A DNA stretch of 64,000 nucleotides from Eriocheir sinensis (Eukaryota; Arthropoda; Malacostraca; Decapoda; Varunidae), in NCBI RefSeq assembly GCF_024679095.1, contig NW_026111663.1:319501-383500 (forward strand), given 5' to 3'. The notes under the pieces were generated by a model. It searched no databases and was not told the origin of the DNA. It saw nothing but the letters and a program-made list of their open reading frames with translations. This document shows, one piece after another, positions 39,965-51,071 of the stretch. Each line of letters begins with the position of its first letter. Position 1 is the stretch's first letter. The position numbers and the translations under genes were made by a program.

Positions 39965-41170
39965 GGCCGTTAGCCGTTTCGGTGAAACCTTTGCTATTGC
40001 GCTGGACATAGGGTCTGGCACAAATCTTTGCTTTGGAAACTACCTTCCTACGGTTTATATCCTTCTCTCTGTACTTTTACCTCCAGTTTCCTCTCTGAGC
40101 GTTCTATTTCTGCTGTGGTAGACGGTCACTGTTCTTCCCCCAAACCTATTAACAGTGGTGTCCCGCAGGGTTCTGTCCTACCTCTTACTCCAGAATCTGT
40201 CTGTTGTTCATTAATGATCTTCTTTCCAAAACGAACTGTCCTATCCATTCTTACGCCGATGACTCCACTCTGCATTACTCAACTTCTTTTAACCGAAGAC
40301 CCACTCATCAAGAACTAAACGATTCCAGGCTGGAGGCTGCATAACGCTTAGCCTCAGACCTTACTATTATTTCCGATTGGGGCAAGAAGAACCTGGTGTC
40401 CTTCAACGCCTCAAAAACACAGTTTCTCCACCTATCCACTCGACACAATCTTCCACATATCTATCCCCTATTCTTCGACAACACTCATATATCACCTTCT
40501 TCAATACTAAACATCCTCGGTCTATCCTTAACTCAAAATCTCAACTGGAAACTTCGTATATCTTACTAAATCAGCTTCCTCGAGGCAAGGCGTTCTGTAC
40601 CGTCCCCGCTAGATCTTCTCCCCCGCACAGATGCATTCCATTTACAGGGGCCTTGTCCGCCCTCGCATGGAGTATGCAACTCACGTGTGGGGGGGCTCCA
40701 CCCACACAGCTCTCCTAGACAGAGTGGAGGCTAAGGCTTTTCGTCTCATCAGCTCTCCTCCTCTTACTGATAGTCTTCTACCTCTTAAATTCCGCCGCCA
40801 TGTTGCCTCTCTTTCTATCTTCTATCGATATTTTCATGATGAATGCTCTTCTGAATATGCTAACTGCATGCCTCCCCCCCTCCTGCGGCCCCGCTGCACA
40901 CGACGTTCTACTCATGCTCATCCCTATACTGTCCAAACCCCTTATGCAAGAGTTAACCAGCATCTCCATTCTTTCATCCCCTTCACTTGTAAACTCTGGA
41001 AAAGCCTTCCTTCGTCTGTATTTCCTCCTGCCTCTGACTTGACCTCTTTCAAGAAGAGTGTATCAAGACACCTCTCCACCCGAAATTGAGCTCTATTTTG
41101 GCTACTCTTTACTTTTACCTTTTATAGGAGCGGCGAGTAGCGGGCTTTTTTTGTACTCTTTTTGTTGCCC
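39965..41170 (+). mobile_element. LINE family A, copy C, 5'-truncated
   Basis: Opposite orientation to copies A and B. It starts abruptly inside RT motif A ([13 protein letters not shown], then a small deletion). It continues through [19 protein letters not shown] and SGVPQGSVL, then a shifted thumb region. The C-terminal frame is at 40,631-41,089 (YRGLVRPRMEYATHVWG ... RHLSTRN). It ends with the 3' block GGCGAGTAGCGGGC and an A-run. The RT part is broken by indels; the C-terminal 152 codons are open. Confidence 0.85.
40631..41089 (+). pseudogene. C-terminal region of LINE-A copy C
   Basis: 152 codons aligning end to end with 17,955-18,413 in copy A, including YARVNQHLHSFIPFTCKLW. It is open here but lacks an intact RT upstream. 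Confidence 0.8.
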
Positions 41171-41199
41171 GTGAGCCGTGTCCTCTGATGTAAAAAAAA

Positions 41200-41206
41200 A
41201 AAAATC

Positions 41207-41237
<31 letters not shown>

Positions 41238-41294
41238 TTTTATTAATAAATAATATTTGTTTCATAACAATTACAATGTTATTTGTTTTCAGTG

Positions 41295-41342
<48 letters not shown>

Positions 41343-41380
41343 ATATAATAATAATGGTAATAATAATAATAATAATAATA

Positions 41381-41419
<39 letters not shown>

Positions 41420-41445
41420 GTAATGATAATAATAATGATAATTTT
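41200..41445. repeat. (AAT)n microsatellite, interrupted
   Basis: Long runs of AAT/ATA with ATGGTA interruptions, directly after the A-tail of LINE-A copy C, from which it probably grew. Open frames of poly-Ile on both strands are artefacts. Confidence 0.95.
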
Positions 41446-41646
41446 CACCCCCCTCCCTAAGTCATGCATTGGTTCAGTATTAGAAAAAGTCTATTGGTGG
41501 AGTCCATGATTTTTTTACATTAATTTTATATATACTACTGCAACTCATAATATTTCATGATGAAGAAAATATTTTCAAACCCTCGAATGCTTTGACCACC
41601 AACGCCATCTACTGGGAGCAGTTGGAGTGATGTAAACAAACAACAG

Positions 41647-41867
41647 CGCTCACACTCACAGCTGGATACACGACTCAGCGCTCACACTCACAGCTGGACA
41701 CACGACTCAGCGCTCACACTCACAGCTGGACACACGACTCAGCGCTCACACTCACAGCTGGACACACGACTCAGCGCTCACACTCACAGCTGGACACACG
41801 ACTCAGCGCTCACACTCACAGCTGGACACACGACTCAGCGCTTACACTCACAGCGGGACACACGACC
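41647..41867. repeat. 32-bp tandem repeat, seven units
   Basis: The unit CGCTCACACTCACAGCTGGA then CACACGACTCAG starts at 41,647, 41,679, 41,711, 41,743, 41,775, 41,807 and 41,839. The units are nearly identical and adjacent with no spacers. The last is truncated and runs directly into LINE coding sequence. Confidence 0.95.
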
Positions 41868-42140
41868 AGCGTTCACCTCCACCGCCTGCGCCTGGCCCCC
41901 GACCCTCTCTGCCCCTGGTGCAGAACCGTTGAGAAGGCCATTGAGCACCTCCTGCTGCACTGCCCCCGCCACCACTCCCAGCGAGTGCTGCTCCGACACC
42001 AACTCTGCGTCCTGGACGTGCCCACCTTTGACCTGCCTACGCTCCTGGCGGCGGCAGGAGTCCACACCTCACGGCAGGACTCAGTCATCCGCCTCACCTG
42101 CGACTTCCTCAGGATGACGGGGCAGCTGACGCGCCTGTGA
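41868..42140 (+). pseudogene. LINE C-terminal zinc-knuckle fragment
   Basis: 91 open codons ending in TGA, GC-rich. LRLAPDPLCPWCRTVEKAIE followed by HLLLHCP forms a C-x2-C...H...C knuckle. VPTFDLPTLLAAAGVHTSR and LRMTGQLTRL then complete the C-terminus typical of I/R1-type LINEs. It is severely 5'-truncated and abuts the 32-bp array. The 3' UTR probably ends near 42,205. Confidence 0.72.
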
Positions 42141-42418
42141 AGCCGTCACAGGACGATACCAAGGCTCATGTGAGCGACTAGATCGCCGCGGCCCAAAACA
42201 ACAACACTCACAGCTGATGGAGTCCTCTCAGCTTGCCCTGGCAGGTAGTGATAAGCTGTAGTTAAGTAATTAATTGATAGCAAATTTGGGTATGTCTTAG
42301 TTACTTTGTCTACAATCATAGCCTCAAGGTGAAATGAGCTTGAGCAGGCGATGATTAGGTACTGGTAGGCTGCAGTGTTTGGAAATTATAGATGAATGAG
42401 AGGAATGAAAAAACACCA

Positions 42419-43650
42419 TTTCATTTCATTTCATTTCTAGGCGACCTGCCGAGGGCCACTCGGGTGGCATGATATGCGGGGGTTGTGCGGAGGATTCAAG
42501 GGGCCAGGACAGGATTAGGATAAGGGTTAGGATGAGGAAAGGTATTGTGATAGGGCCAAGATTAGGGAGATAATGATTGATGATCCTATTTATAAATGTG
42601 TCAAGAGTGGGACTATTAACTACCTTAGATGGGAGATAATTCCACTCTTGGATGCTGCGGGGAGAGAATGAATATTTGAATATACTAGTGTTAGTCTGGT
42701 AAGTGTGGTATTTAAGGTTGTGGCTGCCACTAGTGGATCGTGTAGTTGTCGGGTGTAAATAAGTGTATGTTTATGTCTACTAAATGTTTGTGATTTTATA
42801 TAGCATTTGTTGTCTGTGTATTTGTCGTCGTGTTGCTAATGGATCAAGTTTTATGTCTTGTTTAAGCAAAGTGACTAATGTGGTGAGTCTGTAATCAAGT
42901 CTGGCCCGTCTTGCAGCTTTGTTTTGTAAGGCCTCTAATTTATTTATATTATTGTTAGTGTGTGGGTCCCAGACGGTGTCACAATGTTCTATGTGTGGCC
43001 GAACGAGTGTCTTGTATGCAAGAATTTTGATGTTTGTGCTACACCTGCTAAGGTTCCTACGCAGGAACCCCAGGGCTCTGTGAGCTTTGGCCCTGATGCT
43101 GCTCACGTGTGTGTTCCATTGCATGTCTGCTGAGATGTGTACGCCCAGGTATTTGTGTGAAGAGATATTGTTTAGGTTTGTGTCATTGAGTTTGTAAATG
43201 AAGGAATAGGTTTGTTAGTACAGGTGACACGGATGTGATGGCATTTGTCTGGTCTAAACGTCATCTGCCACTTGGCTTCCCAGTCTTTAAGTGCAGCTAA
43301 ATCGTCCTGTAGCAAAGACAGTCATCCCTATCTAAAATGGGTCGATAAACTAAGCTGTCATCTGCAAAAAAGTCTAGTAGTAGAGGTAAATGATAGTGGG
43401 AGATCATTAATGTAAGAAAGGAAAAGAAGGGGGCCCAAGACGGTTCCTTGAGGTATCCCAGAAGTTACAGGAATAGATGAGGATTGACTACCATCAAGAA
43501 CAACTCTTTGCTTGTGAGTAGTCAAAAACGTGGTAATCCAGTTAGAAAGTTGTCCTTGTATGCCATAGTATTCTGATTTAGCTAACAGCCTTTGGTGGGG
43601 AACTTTGTGGAAGGCTTTGGTACAGTCAAGTATTATGGCGTCAACTTGTC
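42419..43650 (-). pseudogene. LINE RT relic with (GAAAT)n tail
   Basis: Minus strand, in several phases: [52 protein letters not shown] (RT catalytic pair), then the open segment 42,780-43,124 with VSSIRAKAHRALGFLRRNL, TLVRPHIEHCDTVWDPH and KAARRARLDY. The 3' terminus is a short GAAAT repeat at 42,419-42,438, a CR1/Rex1-type tail. It is 5'-truncated in motif A and has a stop-containing thumb. It is a different family from the other LINEs here. Confidence 0.8.
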
Positions 43651-44853
43651 ATATTTTGGGGTTGTTAATCCCTAAGAGGTCAGCATACCTTTACATCCCA
43701 TATACTCATCCTGGTCACCAGAAATATTTTTTTTATATATTTTCCCTATGACTCAAAATGATCCCAGAACTATAAAAAAAAAAGTTATTTAAAGTTCAAA
43801 ATCTCTATTTTTAAAAGTCCCGCTGGGCCTTTAAACTTGGCTCGCTGGGCGGTGCTGCCAGACGTACGATTTTTTTGTCGTTTACCGATCTATTTATAGC
43901 TATAAATGATGATTCGCAATACGTATGTGTATAATGGGTGCCTATTCTCTTAAACAGACTTAAACAGATGCATGTTTTCATACATAATTGATTACTTTTT
44001 TTCAAAATAAAGCAGTTTTATCACAGAATAATGTTATTCTTTATTTTCTAACACAACTATCCTTAATTGTTCATCAATCTCAGCGAGAGTTAGAGAGCTG
44101 TGACGCCTCCCTGCCATTGTGACTCAGAGACAAGTGATGGCCGGGGGCGGGGTAAGCAGCAGCGCGTGGGCAGTGAGAGAGGGGTTGGGGTGGGAGGGGA
44201 GACTCAAGCGTCTGTTCAAATGACGGGAAGCTGTGCTTATATTATGCTAAACACTTCCAGAAAAGTAATTCATGTAGCTAGAAGGCATTTTCAAGTAGAA
44301 GGCGAGAAAGGGATGAACATACTTGTACGTGATTGACCACAGGAAGTAACCTCTGATTTCACGTACTTGTTTTGACCACTTACGGGTTTTAGGGACCAAG
44401 TTGTATTTTGACGAATACACGGTCTTTCGACCTTCTTCATGTGATTCTTATCATTATTGAAAACGCAGACTGCATATAATATTATTCTACGTATTTGCTG
44501 TTACAAAAATTTTTGTTGGTGTGAATGAACTCTCTTGAAGTGGGTTATGCTAGTCACCCATTTAAAAAAAAAAAATATTGCCTTCATTTGATATATTTGA
44601 TAATTTTTTTTGGCTTGTCTTATTTTTTCCTATACCCTACTATTAGGTAAATGCTCACAATTAGTATTCATATCAAACATTTATTTCACTAAAAGTGACA
44701 CAAGATGGTCCTCAGCTCGAAAATGCATTTACTTGAATGGTCCAGACACGCATTTTTTACTATCCAGTACATACTGTTTTTACAGATCCTTATTGCAATG
44801 CCTGGAGAGTGTGAAGAAATTTAAAAGTGATCATACCATCTCAGTTCTGCGGT
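43651..44853. other. No recognised gene; 5' flank of hAT element
   Basis: AT-rich with a GC-rich patch at about 44,100-44,210. Only short open frames with no recognisable family. Part of it should be the 5' portion of the hAT element that follows, but I could not find its terminal inverted repeat. Confidence 0.35.
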
Positions 44854-45053
44854 ATGGCTGACCAATGGACTTTATCCAGCGATGAAGAAGAGGCTCAGTC
44901 TACTAGAAAGAAAGTAAAAACCTATACACGAAAGTTTCGTCCGGAATGGTCAACCCAGAAAGAATTCAAAGACTGGCTTTTGCCACCCTCAAGAGACTCC
45001 AAACACCCAAAATGTTCTGTATGTATGAAAAGTGTTTCTTGTCATCGCTCAAC
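44854..45053 (+). pseudogene. hAT transposase, N-terminal BED-finger part
   Basis: Starts ATGGCTGACCAATGG (MADQWTLSSDEEE), then KTYTRKFRPEW and CSVCMKSVSCH, the first half of a BED-type zinc finger (C-x2-C). The frame is cut at 45,053 by the P-like element. The second half of the finger (LLKHRSSEAH) resumes at 47,986 in the same phase when the insertion and one 7-bp repeat are discounted. BED fingers bind the transposon ends. Confidence 0.85.
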
Positions 45054-45521
45054 CATAGACTTCACAACTAGTTGACGGGAAATCTCTTCAGTCTTGGCGC
45101 GCTGGCTTCGCGTAAGGGGCCGATTGTTATGGCGACTTTCACTGCGACAACTCAAACACACTCCGCGTTCTTACTCCGAATTTAAGTGGAAACAGGACGA
45201 AATCTTCAAGTTTTAGTGCATACAAGCAGGCAGGAGTGTCTCTAGAGTGATTTGGTCGAGGATTCAAGGTAACTTATATAAAATAGCACCATGCGTGCAC
45301 TTTGAAAACGTTGTGTAAAAAATGGCAAATTTGCGTAACTTTAGGTTGAAATCTTTACGTAAAATGAATGATAACTGTAGGATAGTGAAGTCCACAGTTT
45401 TACGTATTAGGAAACAAGAAATGTACGTTTAGTTAGTGCCTACATGGCAACTCAGCTCAGTTCCCGCGTCGCCTAACTCGCCTTAGGCACGCAGTCAGCT
45501 GGGCACTTCCCCTCTGTAAAG

Positions 45522-46518
45522 CTCCTCTCCCACATAGCCGATTTCACACTACGATGGTCTACGATGCTCCGAAATGTGAGCATCGGCGTCAAAAGTATAG
45601 CCATCGACATAGGATTACGCTGCTTGCACGAAGAATCTCCTATGTCGGTCGACGGGGGTCGGCCGACGTCGGCCGACAGCGGAGCATCGGCGACGACCGC
45701 CGATTTTTTTGGAATGTTCAAAATAATCGGCCGACGCTGGCCGACAGCTCGATACCCACGATGGCAGCGTACGACGTCGTGCGATGTCGGCCGATGTCGG
45801 GGGGGGGACGTGCGATGGCTCCAAGACGTCGGCCGACATAATCCTCATAGTCGGCCGACGTCGGCCGACGTCGGTCGACGGTTTAAATCGCGCGCGCTTG
45901 CCAGCGACAGATGCCCGAGGCTGCCCGCTGCCCCGTAGTATACCGCGCCCCCGTCGGCTGACGACACTACGCTCCATCGCCCCTGTCTGCTCGCCGGTCT
46001 CCTCGCGTCCACTCACGCTACCTGCTTCGCCCATCACCACCTTCACCGCCTTCCTCAGCCGCCCAGGGGTCCTTCCTCCTGCCTGTACCTATCTCAAGTT
46101 ACAGGGTAGACACACCTCCACCCACGGTAAGTGCACGACGTGCGCTCGACGTCGTTGTGGTGTCGTGGGCCCTTCGAGCGACAGTCGTGCGATATTCGAA
46201 AGGCCATCGTTCATGTCGGGCTGTCATCGAGTACGTCGTACGCTGCCGTACTGACATATGCGCCGACATGTCGGCCGATGTCATGCGATGTCGTGCGATG
46301 TCGTGCGGCCATGCCTCGATGCCCGCTCGACAGTCGTCGTTGTATGCGATATAGTCGTGCGTAGACGTGCGATCCTCCCTCGCCATGTCGTTGTGACCCA
46401 TTTTCGGTCTGAAATCGCACGATGACACACTACGGTCCACGACAGCCAACGCCGATTTTGAGGGATGGGCCATCGTGGACCATCGTAGTGCGAAATCGGC
46501 AATGTGGGAGAGGACCCT
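45522..46518. mobile_element. Inner GC-rich non-autonomous element with palindromic filler
   Basis: Inverted ends share TCCTCTCCCACAT-GCCGATTTC and then CACTACGATGGTC (left about 45,522-45,570, right about 46,470-46,518). A candidate TAA duplication lies outside (CTG-TAA-AG on the left, CCT-TAA-GG on the right), which would suit a Harbinger-type MITE. Inside, 45,640-45,880 is packed with GTCGGCCGAC palindromes and 46,200-46,370 with GTCGTGCGATG motifs. Open frames on all phases are by-products of the stop-poor composition. Confidence 0.55.
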
Positions 46519-46684
46519 TAAGGATTATCGCTGTCCTGCCTCTGTTTACTCTCCAAGTAAAGGACCTACAGTTATTCATCGTCTCTGTACCCTTCCCCAC
46601 AACTGCAAGGATCCAGAGGACGATACAAGAAGACACAGAAGGCAGTGGATCGAGTGGAAGTGACGGAGAAGACACAAGATATGA

Positions 46685-47359
46685 GGACGCCGCGACCAGC
46701 CGGACCCGCCGACGGACGAGTTGCTCCTCGCCGCGGTCGGCAACTACGCCGGCTACCTGGCCAGGAAGGTCCAGGCCAACTCCTCTGTGGCCGAGTGCTG
46801 CAAGCAGGAGCTTGCCCAGCAGGAGGAGATGAAGATTACCGTGGAGCTCGAGAGGGGCGACCCGCCCTCTGTGATGTTCGACGCCCTGGTCGAGCTGGTC
46901 GACAGGGGAGAGCTGGAGACGGGCCGGGCGGTCCTGAAGCGGCCATCTCTCCCAATGGCCCACATGGCGTCCTTCGGGATGTCGCTGTGGGACTCCCTGA
47001 TGTGCAGGGAGGACAAGAAGGAGCGCAGGTTAAGGTTCCTCTCCCTTGCCATGCGCCACAGGGACGGGTTCAGGCACCTCCTGGAGTTCCTGGCGGCCTC
47101 AGACCCGACCTTGCAGGGGTACAGGTGCCAGGAGGGGCACAACCTGGCCAACACCATCCTGACGCACATCAGCAGGTCCCTCTTCAACTGTTTCGGTGCT
47201 AATTTCTCCAAGGACGTGACCTCAGAAGCGAGGAAGAACAAGGCCTTGAAGCAGCCGACCGGCAGGAAGAGGAGCAGTATCGAGGAGGGCAGGAAGGAGA
47301 CGGCGAGGAACAGGGACGTGTACAAGTCCAGGAAACTGACCGGGGCCCACAAGTCATAG
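46685..47359 (+). CDS. GC-rich ORF of the P-like element (transposase C-terminal part?)
   Basis: 225 open codons ending in TAG. The sequence begins DPPTDELLLAAVGNYAGYLA with CCKQEL following, a pattern like the G-Y-x2-(R/H)K ... C-x2-C segment seen in P/THAP9-like and some hAT transposases. DALVELVDRGELETGR, MAHMASFGMSLWDSLM and a basic C-terminus (KQPTGRKRSSIEEGRKE) follow. Base composition (over 60% GC) is unlike its neighbours. An upstream acidic frame (TEGSGSSGSDGEDTRYEDAA) joins by a one-base shift at about 46,690. The transposase assignment is weak and rests mostly on the TIR context. Confidence 0.45.
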   Translation, partial: GRRDQPDPPTDELLLAAVGNYAGYLARKVQANSSVAECCKQELAQQEEMKITVELERGDPPSVMFDALVELVDRGELETGRAVLKRPSLPMAHMASFGMSLWDSLMCREDKKERRLRFLSLAMRHRDGFRHLLEFLAASDPTLQGYRCQEGHNLANTILTHISRSLFNCFGANFSKDVTSEARKNKALKQPTGRKRSSIEEGRKETARNRDVYKSRKLTGAHKS

Positions 47360-47985
47360 GCCAAAAGGCTAAAGTGATTGTTCAGGGACGAGGGCCAGAT
47401 AGCCGGCAAGACGTGCTGCGGCAATAGTGACATTGGAATTCAACCAAAATAAGTTGTGATTGTATATAGAAAAATGAATATTTTGCTTTTGTTGAGTAAA
47501 ATTAAGATGTTTCTGCATGCTTTCCTCAAGTATTAAGTTTCTAATGTGAAAATTAAGTGATTTATTAGATGTTAAAAACTTACGTAAAAAATTGCACTAA
47601 ATAAAAAAAAAATAAGTAGCTATTTCGGGCAAAAACGTATAAGATATGCTAAATATTGCTATTGATTCTGAAAATATAAGTGATTATCTCTGCATTTGGT
47701 GATGTTTGTGCATCTAGCGTAAAATCTGAGGATTTTATAGCCTTTTTAAGTTTTGTTATACTTATATAAAAAACAATTAATCGGGATTTTATTATGGAAA
47801 GACTTTGAATTTGTTGATACCACTGCTCAGGGATAATCAAATATGCCGAAGGGAGGTGCCTGTTTTAGTTTCAGGTCGCTAGCTGCTTTGGTTTTGAAAA
47901 TATTTAAATTTTAAATTTTTGAAAATCGGCCCCCTGCGAATCGGCCCCGCGCCCCGTTTCCCGTCAAGAGATTGTGAAGTCTATG

Positions 47986-49584
47986 GCTCAACTTTGCTGA
48001 AACATAGGTCTAGTGAAGCCCACATTAAGAATATGAAAAGCAAGGCAGAAAATATGAGTGTAATAGAAGTGTTCCAGAAACAGACACAGCAAAATATTTA
48101 CAAAGAAGCCAGTGAAGTACAGGTAGCTGCATTTTTAGCTGAGCATAACCTCCCTTCTACTTTGGCTAGTCCTTTAGTGCGCCTTATTCAGTCTCGTTCA
48201 CTAAAGAATTCAGGTGAACAGGCTACCTTGCAACAGCTTAAAGTCAGTGATACAAAGTGTTCCAACATTATAAGACAAGGTTTAGGTTTGTATTTTGTAA
48301 AAGAGTTAGTGACAGCACTGAGGGAGACAAAATTTAGCATAATCCCTGATGAAACCACTGATGTGGCAACAGAGAAACAACTTGGAATTGTTGTAAGGTA
48401 CTTTGATTCAGAGAAAATGGATATTGCAACATGTTTCTTAGATCTGATATCTGTTAAAAGCAGTACAACTGCAGAATTGTTTCCTGACATAAAGAAAACT
48501 TTGTTGGAAAAAGGCATACCTCTTCATAACATAATTGCCTATTCATCTGATACAACAAAAGTTATGTTTGGTGACAAAGTAAGTGTAGCATCAATGCTTA
48601 AAAAAGGATCTTCCCCATGTAATAACAGTTAGATGCAGTTGTCATCTAATCCATCTTTGTGCCTCTTATGCATGTGCAAAAATGTCCACATCTCTTGAAG
48701 ATATGCTCAGAAACACTTACTCTCATTTCAGCAGGTCTAGTCAGAGAAAAAAAGAGCAACAAGAATTTCAGGCATTTTGCCAAGTACCTATTCACAACCT
48801 CCTCAGTCTATCACAGACTCGTTGGTTAGCTTTAGAAAATGTTGTAAATAGAGTGCTTGAGCAATGGGCTCCTCTTCAGCTCTATTTCACAGACAAAGTA
48901 GCAGATAAAACATATCCCTCTAATACAGTGAAAACAATCCTGCAAACATTAAACTACAAATATTGCAAAGCTCAGCTTGAGTTCATGAGTTTTCAACTGC
49001 ATAGGATTAATGGTGTCAACACCATGTTCCAAGGTTCAGTTCCACTATTGCACAGGCTACAAGAAGAGATTAACAAGATCCTAAAGGAAGTGTTATGTGA
49101 TTTCATCAAGATGGATGTTGATAGAAATCAAGATCCCTTCAGCCTAGACATCCATGCTCCTCAGAACAGACTTAATATTGAAAATGTGTATGTAGGAGTA
49201 GCTGCAACTGCCACTTTGTCTGAATGTCACGGTCCTGAGGGGGTAAGGCATGTTAAACTTACTTGTCAGTCATTCATGGTGGAACTAGTTGAGCAAATCA
49301 GAATGAGATTTTCAGAAGTAAGAAGCAAATGGCTTGGTGATCTTAAGTTTTTAATCCTATCAAATGCAGTCAAATGCAATCCTGCCTCAGTACTTGAAGT
49401 GTACGAGTCATTGAAATTTTTGAAAGATGTTGCTCCCCTGCAGTTTGTGGATGTAGAATGGAGGAAACAGGCAATCGAAGAAGCTCCCGAGATAATATGT
49501 AAACAAAAAGATTTTGACTTGGAACGAACGCCTCAGCTTAAAAAAACTACAGTGGGGAGCTTAAGTACAAAAACCTATACTTAG
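47986..49584 (+). pseudogene. hAT transposase, catalytic part, frameshifted
   Basis: Continues the BED finger (LLKHRSSEAHIKNMKSK), then SIIPDETTDVATEKQLGIVV with the first catalytic Asp, and NIIAYSSDTTKVMFGDK with the second. At about 48,620 the phase shifts by one base. VRCSCHLIHLCASYACAK then leads into the frame at 48,682-49,584 (SLEDMLRNTYSHFSRSSQRK, SLSQTRWLALENVVNRVLEQ). The family is the hAT-like DUF4371/ZMYM-related type. The usual C-terminal hAT dimerisation motif is not seen before the TAG at 49,582. The element is inactive through insertion plus shift. Confidence 0.85.
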
Positions 49585-49619
49585 TGTAGTTGGATGCCTG
49601 ATGTCATTACAAAAGTGGT

Positions 49620-49815
49620 GAACAGCGGTTTACGGACCTCTCCGAAGTGTTATATAGGTGTTATCTCTCTCTAATATAACATAACAAAATGGTGGCTGGT
49701 GGCCGCCTCGTCGTTAACCACGTTAAAAAAAGTAACACCTTAAATAGCCATAACATAAAATGGTGTGCAGCGTGGTTACGAACTACTCCGAATTGTTATA
49801 TCTCTCTCTCAACCG
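49620..49815. repeat. Diverged tandem duplication
   Basis: The segment AGCGGTTTACGGACCTCTCC then GAAGTGTTATAT at about 49,625 recurs as GCGTGGTTACGAACTACTCC then GAATTGTTATAT near 49,770. AACATAA-AAATGG blocks recur between them. This is probably the terminal region of the hAT element or an adjacent repeat. Confidence 0.5.
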
Positions 49816-49889
49816 TAACTTCAGTGACGTGTGTGAGGGCAGAGACAGAGAAGTGTGTACCTAGCGTTCTGCTGACGCAGCGCGCGGCC

Positions 49890-50230
49890 TTTCCTGCTCC
49901 GTGAGCGTCAAGTCAGCACCCAGCCACACCCGAGGGCAACGCCCCGCCCCGCCCCGCACAACCCACACAGCCCGTGCGCCCCGCCTCGCACAACCAAGTT
50001 TCCTCGGAGGTGTCTCGGCACTTGTTTCTTCCTACGACACAACTAGTCGTAGGTGCGCACTTATCTTCGCCAGGCAACTCGGACCTTGAGGGTGACTGGT
50101 GGGCGTATATTGTCTGCCCGCCGCCAAACCCTCCCCGCTACCAGATGGGGAACGGCAGACCCTGCCACCCCTGCAGCCCTGCCCAGCCACCGGCGAGGCG
50201 AAGAACGCGAGCGTGCTGAGTAGTGGGGTA
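49890..50230. other. CpG/GC-rich block
   Basis: Unlike the AT-rich surroundings, it contains GCCCCGCCCCGCCCCGC (an Sp1-box-like run) and many CpGs. It may be a promoter/5' exon of an unrecognised transcription unit to the right. 50,231-51,000 has a short Met frame (MAEKPAPKLQALTED) interrupted by stops and nothing else I recognise. Confidence 0.35.
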
Positions 50231-51071
50231 TTGAGTTGCTGTCTTCGAAGTTGTTAACACATTTTAGCTGACACTACATTGATAGGGTTTAAGTAATTAC
50301 ACCACTTGTAACATGATTTCAGGTGAATTACTATTATTATGTTCACGTGCTTAGGCGTGTGGGGCCGTATCTAATATATCAGATTTTTCAGCTGTTGATT
50401 TTTCAGGCGTGTGGATGTTTGATATTTTTCTTGAGTAACATTGTTACGCATTTTATTATAGTCATTAATTTTATTTTCTCCTTTCTTTTGTGTATTTTAT
50501 TGCACAGTGGAGAAGTTTTGTCTTGCTAAGCCTCACTCATTATTCTTTTTCCTCTTTTTATGCATTTTAGAAGCATCGGGGAGGAGTGAGCACATACTTA
50601 GCGGTGAATGATTATTACTTTAATTATTTTTGCAGCGATATTTTTTGTTTCTTTTACCATTTTACTCCTCATTTTACTAGTAACTCTTTTTAATGGCAGA
50701 GAAACCTGCCCCGAAGTTACAAGCTCTCACTGAGGACTAGCAGTGGGTAAAGGAAAAAGAACAGTGACGTCAAGGATAACGGTAACTGTCATGAAAAGAG
50801 TTGTAGCAGTGTTCAAAGGGTGCCTCCTCCTTCTTCTACGCTGCATGAGCAACCAAGAGGTATTTACTTACCTTACTAATCCCACAATTAATGGCTTCTG
50901 CCCCTAATCGCCCGCTAACAACAACAGCAGTTAGGCCTTTCGCAGGTAGCAAGGGAGGCAGATTAGTCGGCCAGGGACTTCTTGTTTCAAAGTGAGATTG
51001 TCATGGACATTTCATCCGTGTCAAATCCGGGAGATAAAATATCTCTCAGGTCAATCCCGGGAACGGGCGCA

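Larger units (their letters stand above)
45054..47985 (+). mobile_element. P-superfamily-like DNA transposon inside the hAT gene
   Basis: 2,932 bp. Terminal inverted repeats begin CATAGACTTCACAA and continue, after six variable bases, to TTGACGGGAAA. Both sides are flanked by GCTCAAC (45,047-45,053 and 47,986-47,992). A TIR of the form CA-N-(A/G)-G with a 7-8 bp duplication is the pattern of the P superfamily. It carries a GC-rich coding block (46,685-47,359) and an inner GC-rich element (about 45,522-46,518). Its effect is to disrupt the hAT BED finger. Confidence 0.75.

Noticed and set aside
41122..41509. Poly-Ile frames on both strands
   Set aside because: Artefact of the (AAT)n microsatellite.
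41647..41867. CRISPR-like array
   Set aside because: Units are directly adjacent with no unique spacers, and the context is eukaryotic. The same applies to 36,609-36,855.
45473..46502. Several 95-177-codon frames on both strands
   Set aside because: Stop-poor GC-rich palindromic filler. Frames overlap in nearly all phases and show no protein-like character.
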